Positions 59,507 through 64,000 of a stretch of DNA of 64,000 nucleotides are shown here, one piece after another. The stretch is from Bacillota bacterium (GTDB lineage Bacteria > Bacillota > Clostridia > Lachnospirales > Lachnospiraceae). The notes beneath the pieces are model-generated. The model was not told the DNA's origin. It worked only from the letters and a program-made list of their open reading frames with translations, and ran no database searches. A program made the translations under genes and the position numbers. Each line of letters opens with the position of its first letter. The stretch's first letter is position 1. The stretch spans positions 45,468-109,467 of the forward strand of contig JAEWPQ010000306.1 in NCBI GenBank assembly GCA_023460575.1, given 5' to 3'.

Positions 59507-60460
59507 ATGGACCATGGAAATACAGGAGATATCGAACGTAAGGCGCTCATCTTTAACGTACAGAAGTACAACATGTATGACGGACCGGGAATCAGAACCC
59601 TGGTATTCTTTAAAGGCTGCCCGCTCCGGTGTAAATGGTGTGCCAATCCGGAAGGACTGGTGCGGAAATTCCAGGTGATGTTTAAGCAGAATTCCTGTAC
59701 AGACTGCGGGGCATGCGAAAGCGTTTGCCCCGTAGGAATCCATGTGATGTCCAAAGAGACCGGAAAACATGAAATCAGACGGGAAAAGGATTGTATTGGC
59801 TGCATGAAATGTAAGAATGTCTGCCCCAATTCTGCGCTTTCCATTGCCGGAGAGGTAAAGACAATTTCTGAACTGTTAAAGATTGTAGAGGAAGATGCCG
59901 CATTTTACGATATATCAGGCGGCGGTGTGACGTTAGGCGGCGGAGAAGTGACGGCTCAGCCTGAGGCTGCCCTAAACCTTCTGATGGCATGCAAGCAGGA
60001 AGGTATTAACACAGCCATTGAAACCTGCGGTTATACAAAGACAGAAACGATATTACAGATTGCAGAATATGTGGACTTATTCCTGTATGACATAAAGCAT
60101 ATGGATCCGGTTCGCCACAATGAACTGGCCGGTGTGAACAATGAACAGATCTTAATCAATTTAAAAGAACTGCTTCACCGCCGGTATAACGTAAAAGTCC
60201 GTATGCCAATGTTAAAAGGAATTAATGACAGCCGGGAAGAAATCGATGCAGTGATTAAATTCTTAATGCCGTTCCGTGATTACAAAAATTTTAAGGGAAT
60301 TGACTTACTTCCTTATCACAAGCTGGGAGTAAACAAATACAATCAGCTGGATATGGAATATCCCATTGAGGGAGATCCAAGTTTAAGTGCGGAGGATTTA
60401 GACCGTATCGAAAGCTGGATGAATGAATATCAGTTCCCGGTTACTGTGGTGAAGCACTAG
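59507..60460 (+). CDS. cutD: CutC activating enzyme (radical SAM)
   Basis: 317 residues, ATG 59507. Radical SAM site Cys38-x3-Cys42-x2-Cys45 (GCPLRCKWC), then two ferredoxin-type clusters: Cys64, 67, 70, 74 (CTDCGACESVCPVG) and Cys96, 99, 102, 106 (CIGCMKCKNVCPNS). It abstracts a hydrogen from Gly823 of CutC to start the radical. Next to cutC with 22 bases between, as usual. Confidence 0.96.
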   Translation: MDHGNTGDIERKALIFNVQKYNMYDGPGIRTLVFFKGCPLRCKWCANPEGLVRKFQVMFKQNSCTDCGACESVCPVGIHVMSKETGKHEIRREKDCIGCMKCKNVCPNSALSIAGEVKTISELLKIVEEDAAFYDISGGGVTLGGGEVTAQPEAALNLLMACKQEGINTAIETCGYTKTETILQIAEYVDLFLYDIKHMDPVRHNELAGVNNEQILINLKELLHRRYNVKVRMPMLKGINDSREEIDAVIKFLMPFRDYKNFKGIDLLPYHKLGVNKYNQLDMEYPIEGDPSLSAEDLDRIESWMNEYQFPVTVVKH

Positions 60461-60475
60461 AAAGGGGAGAGCGCC

Positions 60476-60814
60476 GTGTCAGAGATACAGCGAGTCATAG
60501 AAGAATCCGTTCCGGGCAAGCAGGTTACCATTGCTCATGTAATCGCCTCGCCGATACCGGAGGTATATGAGTGTCTGGGCATTGATGAGCTTGGGGCCAT
60601 TGGAATTTTAACCCTGTCTCCTTTTGAAACCTCCATCATTGCTGCTGATATTGCGGCGAAGGCAGCCAGTGTGCAGGTTGGATTTTTGGACCGCTTCACC
60701 GGCTCCGTCATCATCGCAGGAGATGTGGACAGTGTGGAAACAGCCCTTCGGGCAGTGTGTGATACCCTACGGCGCGGACTTGGATTTACTGTGCCGGATA
60801 TAACCAAAACATGA
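60476..60814 (+). CDS. EutS/PduU-like permuted shell protein
   Basis: 112 residues, GTG 60476 after AAAGGGGAGAGCGCC. Circularly permuted BMC domain: VTIAHVIASPIPEVYECLG at the N-terminus and GILTLSPFETSIIAADIAAK, VQVGFLDRFTGSVIIAGDVD, typical of EutS/PduU. In cut clusters the equivalent is often called CutR. It probably forms hexamers with a plugged pore. Stop overlaps the next gene. Confidence 0.9.
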   Translation: MSEIQRVIEESVPGKQVTIAHVIASPIPEVYECLGIDELGAIGILTLSPFETSIIAADIAAKAASVQVGFLDRFTGSVIIAGDVDSVETALRAVCDTLRRGLGFTVPDITKT

Positions 60815-61269
60815 GAAAAAAGAGAATCATGATCATCGGACCGGGCGGCAGCGGAAAAACTGCCCTTGCAGCCGCAATCAATGGTTTAGACGGTCCTGTA
60901 AAACGGACACAGAACATGGTATATGGGGAGAAAACCTTAGATGTACCGGGAGTTTATTTAGAAAGTCCCTGGATGCACAAGCATATTATTGCGGCAGCTC
61001 AGGACGCCTCCCATGTACTGATGCTGGTAGACCAGTCCTCATGCCGGGAGAGTTATCCCCCGGGATTTGCAAAAGCATTCCGGGTGCCGGTAATCGGAGT
61101 TATTACAGGAAGCGGAAATAAGCCGGAGAATGACGGCTGGTGTATCCGTCAGTTAAAGAAAACAGGGATTACAACCCCCTGCATTCACATCAACTTATCG
61201 GACCGGATGGGAATTGATGAGTTGATGGAAGTTATAACGAAATGCCCAAAGAACGTGGGCAAATATTAG
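60811..61269 (+). CDS. EutP/PduV-like small GTPase
   Basis: 152 residues, ATG 60811 overlapping the previous stop. P-loop GPGGSGKT at residues 10-17; region switch-like LDVPGVYLESPWMHKHI; VLMLVDQSSC; no clear NKxD. This type is common in eut/pdu clusters and probably guides or assembles the microcompartment; some EutP act as acetate kinase. Its stop lies in the first copy of the 33-base repeat. Confidence 0.88.
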   Translation: MRKKRIMIIGPGGSGKTALAAAINGLDGPVKRTQNMVYGEKTLDVPGVYLESPWMHKHIIAAAQDASHVLMLVDQSSCRESYPPGFAKAFRVPVIGVITGSGNKPENDGWCIRQLKKTGITTPCIHINLSDRMGIDELMEVITKCPKNVGKY

Positions 61270-61325
61270 GAAATACCCTTCGGGTATCCCTCAATGCCCA
61301 AAGAACATGGGCAAATATTAGGAAA
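61241..61325 (+). repeat. 33-bp direct repeat pair around a small hairpin
   Basis: 61241-61273 and 61293-61325 are identical except one base (G/A). Each holds GCCCA/TGGGC hairpin. Between them ATACCC-TTC-GGGTAT (61273-61287) forms a triloop hairpin. Copy 1 carries the last codons and stop of the GTPase; copy 2 lies before the ribosome site of the next gene. Confidence 0.9.
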
Positions 61326-61340
61326 GGAGGGAAATGTAAC

Positions 61341-62477
61341 GTGGAGCAATTTGTAATGAACACAAAGGTATATATGGGATCTTCCTGTCTTGAGAAAATC
61401 AAGGAACTTCCTGTAGAAAAAGCTTATATCATCTGTGATCCCTTTATGGCTCAGTCCGGTAAGGTGAATTTAATTACAGACCTGCTTATAGAAAAAGGAA
61501 GCAGCTTTGAAGTTTTCTCTGAAGTAGTGCCTGATCCTACGATTACTGTTGTATCAAAGGCAATTGGCGGAATGAAAGGCTTTGGACCGGATACGGTAAT
61601 CGCTTTAGGCGGAGGTTCTGCCATTGATACCGCTAAGGCAGCCAGCCACATTTATACACAGATGGGAAATGAGAAGCTGAATTTAATCGCAGTTCCAACC
61701 ACCAGCGGAACCGGAAGCGAAGTAACTAATTTTTCCGTTATTTCTGATCCGGAAGCTCAGGCGAAATATCCTCTGCGCTCCGACAGCATGGTACCGGATG
61801 CGGCATTCCTTGATCCCCGCTTTACAGTGTCAGTACCGCCTCATATTACGGCAGATACCGGTATGGATGTCTTAACCCATGCGTTAGAAGCCTATGTTTC
61901 AACTAATGCAGGTGATTTTACCGATGCCTGCGCGGAAAAGGCAGTCAGACTTGTATGGAGCTATCTGGCACGTACCGTGGAAGAAGGAAGCGACATGGAG
62001 GCAAGAACTCACATGCACAATGCTTCCTGCCTGGCAGGAGTTGCTTTTAATGGTGCATCCTTAGGACTCTGCCATAGTATGGCACATGCACTGGGAGCCC
62101 GTTTCCATATTCCACATGGAAGAAGCAATGCAATACTGCTTCCTCATGTGATCAGCTATAACGCTGGTTTAGAAAATGCGGGAGATTTTGCAGCATGCAG
62201 CAGATATGTTGCAATTGCCAACATGCTTGGTATCGCAGCAGGAACAGAGAAAGCCACGGTACACGGCCTGGTGCGTCACATTAAAAATCTTATGAATAAG
62301 ATTAAAATACCACAGCAGATCACCGATTTAAATGTGGACAAAGACGAATTTGAACAGGCTGTACGGGAAATGGCAGAGAAAGCACTTCATGATAACTGCA
62401 CATTGACCAACCCAAGAGTGCCTGCGGTAGAAGAGATTGAAGCGATTTACCGTAAGCTTTGTAAAGGGGGCTATTAA
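61341..62477 (+). CDS. cutO: Iron-containing alcohol dehydrogenase (CutO-like)
   Basis: 378 residues from GTG 61341 (GGAAAGGAGG 11 bases before). The frame is open from 61242 through the repeat but has no site there. Motifs: GGGSAIDTAKAASHIY for the cofactor, PTTSGTGSEVTNFSVI, and metal ligands in MDVLTHALEAYVS and LGLCHSMAHALGARFHIPHG. It reduces acetaldehyde to ethanol inside the microcompartment to recycle NAD+, in balance with the aldehyde dehydrogenase. Confidence 0.92.
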   Translation: MEQFVMNTKVYMGSSCLEKIKELPVEKAYIICDPFMAQSGKVNLITDLLIEKGSSFEVFSEVVPDPTITVVSKAIGGMKGFGPDTVIALGGGSAIDTAKAASHIYTQMGNEKLNLIAVPTTSGTGSEVTNFSVISDPEAQAKYPLRSDSMVPDAAFLDPRFTVSVPPHITADTGMDVLTHALEAYVSTNAGDFTDACAEKAVRLVWSYLARTVEEGSDMEARTHMHNASCLAGVAFNGASLGLCHSMAHALGARFHIPHGRSNAILLPHVISYNAGLENAGDFAACSRYVAIANMLGIAAGTEKATVHGLVRHIKNLMNKIKIPQQITDLNVDKDEFEQAVREMAEKALHDNCTLTNPRVPAVEEIEAIYRKLCKGGY

Positions 62478-63094
62478 TGAAATTCATCACCGAAGACGAT
62501 TTAAGAATTTTATTCAGAAGAGAACCCTTTGCCTCTTATGATCTTCCTGCGCAGGCAAAGCTTACACCAGGAGCACGTCAGTTCCTGTTAGACAAAAAGA
62601 TATCATTTTGTGATGACCCACTGACGGCAAAACGCAAAATAACAAAACCGGCAGAAGTAATAGAAGAGGCACCAGTCACAGAACCTGCGCCAGACCGTTT
62701 TTTATTAAAACTGGAAACCTTAAAGGCACAGTTTCTGGAAGCCGGAATTTCCTTATTAGACAGGGACGTGCTGTTAGCAGAGCAGGTATTTGATTTAGAG
62801 AGAAAGTTATCTTTCGTGGGGAAAGGTGCTTTAAACGAGTTAAATACATTTGAGCCCTGTACCGGATTTAATAAGGAAAACCAAAATGAACCCTACTCTG
62901 ACTGTTTTGAGATCACCGGCTTTCATGCCCAGTCAGAAAAAGGAAGAGACATAGTCCTGTTACACCGTCTGCGCTGCCTTGTAAGAGAACTTGCGGCAGA
63001 TGCAGGAGAAAAAAATTTATACCCGGTCATTAACCGCTTATCCCAGATGATCTGCCTGTTATATGGAGGAAACACATGTCAAAGAAAGAAATAA
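62477..63094 (+). CDS. EutT-like protein of the choline operon
   Basis: 205 residues, ATG 62477 overlapping the ADH stop. The N-terminus YDLPAQAKLTPGARQFLLDK resembles EutT (LPADSRLTPSARELL), and the C-terminal GRDIVLLHRLRCLVRELAAD and VINRLSQMICLLYGG resemble its core helices. EutT is a cobalamin adenosyltransferase; the Cys-x-x-Cys metal segment of EutT is not visible here. CutC needs no B12, so this protein likely has another job, perhaps structural. Confidence 0.65.
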   Translation: MKFITEDDLRILFRREPFASYDLPAQAKLTPGARQFLLDKKISFCDDPLTAKRKITKPAEVIEEAPVTEPAPDRFLLKLETLKAQFLEAGISLLDRDVLLAEQVFDLERKLSFVGKGALNELNTFEPCTGFNKENQNEPYSDCFEITGFHAQSEKGRDIVLLHRLRCLVRELAADAGEKNLYPVINRLSQMICLLYGGNTCQRKK

Positions 63095-63921
63095 CATTTG
63101 ATAGCTGCAACCAGCTGGTAAGCCAGTTTGAAGCAGTGGTAAAAAATCCTGTCAGGGAACGTTCCTCCGTTTATTACACAGGAGTGGATTTGGGAACAGC
63201 GTGCGTGGTACTGGCTGTACTTGATGAGAATTTTAAGCCGGTAGCCGGAGCTTACCGGTATGCGGATGTAGTCCGTGACGGAATGGTGGTTGATTACATC
63301 GGCGCCATCCGCATCGTTCGTGAGTTAAAGGCAGAACTGGAGGAAAAGCTGGATACGGAACTGCTTTATGCAGCTGCAGCTATTCCTCCGGGTACCGATT
63401 CACTGGACGGCGGAGCAATCAAGAATGTGGTACAGGGAGCTGGATTTGAAATCACAGCCCTTCTTGATGAACCAACGGCAGCAAACGCAGTATTAAAAAT
63501 ACAAAACGGCGCAGTGGTGGATATCGGAGGCGGAACCACAGGAATTTCCATTTTAAAAGATGGAAAGGTGGTTTATGTAGCTGATGAGCCGACGGGAGGA
63601 ACTCATTTTTCCCTGGTTGTATCCGGAGCTTACAATCTGCCTTTTTCAGAAGCAGAGCTTTATAAGCGCAAGGAAGAAAACCACAAAGAGCTGCTTCCGG
63701 TGTTAAAGCCGGTAATCGAAAAGGTGGCCTCTATCATTAACCGCCACATCAAAGGCTATGACGTAGATGAGATTTACTTAGTGGGCGGTACCTGCTGTCT
63801 TGCAGGTCTGGAAACAATTATTGAAAAGCAGACTGGGATCCGCACAAGAAAACCGGATAATCCCATGTTTGTGACTCCTCTGGGAATCGCATTCTCCTGT
63901 ACTCAGGAGGAAATGGATTAA
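63076..63921 (+). CDS. EutJ-family chaperone-like protein
   Basis: 281 residues, ATG 63076 (ATGGAGGAAAC upstream), overlapping the EutT-like end. Actin/Hsp70 fold: phosphate loop YYTGVDLGTACVVLAV, GGGTTG in AVVDIGGGTTGISILK, and the adenosine motif EIYLVGGTCCLAGLETIIEK. EutJ is seen in most eut and cut clusters and may help enzyme folding or encapsulation. Length matches the family (about 280). Confidence 0.9.
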   Translation: MSKKEITFDSCNQLVSQFEAVVKNPVRERSSVYYTGVDLGTACVVLAVLDENFKPVAGAYRYADVVRDGMVVDYIGAIRIVRELKAELEEKLDTELLYAAAAIPPGTDSLDGGAIKNVVQGAGFEITALLDEPTAANAVLKIQNGAVVDIGGGTTGISILKDGKVVYVADEPTGGTHFSLVVSGAYNLPFSEAELYKRKEENHKELLPVLKPVIEKVASIINRHIKGYDVDEIYLVGGTCCLAGLETIIEKQTGIRTRKPDNPMFVTPLGIAFSCTQEEMD

Positions 63922-63935
63922 AAGGAAGTGGACGT

Positions 63936-64000
63936 ATGGAATATCGGATTATTAAATCGCCGTCACCTGGAACCATTGATATTTTAAACCGCAGAAAAGG
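63936..64000 (+). CDS. Start of next cut operon gene (cut off by window edge)
   Basis: ATG 63936 after AAAGGAAGTG; 21 codons are visible, MEYRIIKSPSPGTIDILNRR. This start is like several BMC shell or shell-associated proteins, but it is too short to name. Its stop is beyond the window. Confidence 0.5.
   Translation, partial: MEYRIIKSPSPGTIDILNRRK

Noticed and set aside
1..64000. CRISPR array
   Set aside because: No regularly spaced repeats with unique spacers; the direct repeats seen (31765, 45259, 61241) have two or three units only.

Overview
The window looks like part of the chromosome of a low-to-mid GC clostridium. Strong GGAGG ribosome sites, a YesM/YesN-type two-component pair and a choline-lyase microcompartment operon suggest the Lachnospiraceae, perhaps the Lacrimispora / [Clostridium] saccharolyticum group. 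The genus is an inference from gene content; no rRNA is present.

Region 1 (1 to about 29,254) is the right part of a tailed-phage prophage, all late genes on the + strand. It runs from small early genes (YozE-like, RusA resolvase, DUF551, an ArpU/RinA-like late regulator) through packaging (terS, an HNH homing endonuclease, a disrupted terL), head (portal, minor capsid, scaffold, major capsid), connectors, tail tube, tail chaperones, tape measure, tail tip and fibres, to holin and amidase endolysin. The right end carries a lone PemK/MazF-like toxin gene and a 3' tRNA fragment that is the probable attachment site. The integrase end lies left of the window. The terL frame is broken by 5 extra bases exactly at the Walker A motif, next to the HNH gene. 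Unless that is bypassed in translation, the phage cannot package DNA.

Region 2 (29.3 to 36 kb and 43.6 to 47 kb) is accessory DNA. It holds a decayed tyrosine-recombinase tail, an AlbA_2-type fragment, a membrane-anchored unknown, two related secreted cell-wall-binding proteins (a third relative sits in the prophage), an isochorismatase-like hydrolase, a GyrI-like protein, a DJ-1/PfpI gene that has lost its start, and a methyltransferase.

Region 3 (33.3 to 43.5 kb) is a sugar locus. A divergent YesN-like regulator and YesM-like kinase face a lipoprotein binding protein, two ABC permeases, a GH3 beta-glucosidase and a GH31 enzyme very close in motifs to YicI alpha-xylosidase. Together these suggest uptake and breakdown of xylose-decorated glucosides such as xyloglucan fragments.

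Region 4 (47 to 50.9 kb) holds a YhgE/Pip-type membrane protein, a coupled membrane-anchored unknown, and thioredoxin.

Region 5 (50.9 kb to the end) is a choline-utilisation (cut) microcompartment operon. A MerR-type regulator and the operon each have a TTGACA-N20-TATACT promoter with a palindrome in the spacer. The operon encodes two similar DMT transporters around a shell gene, a small winged-helix-like protein, three hexamer shell proteins, an aldehyde dehydrogenase homologue with Ser in place of the catalytic Cys, CutC, CutD, an EutS-like shell protein, an EutP-like GTPase, an iron alcohol dehydrogenase, an EutT-like protein and EutJ. It continues past the right edge.
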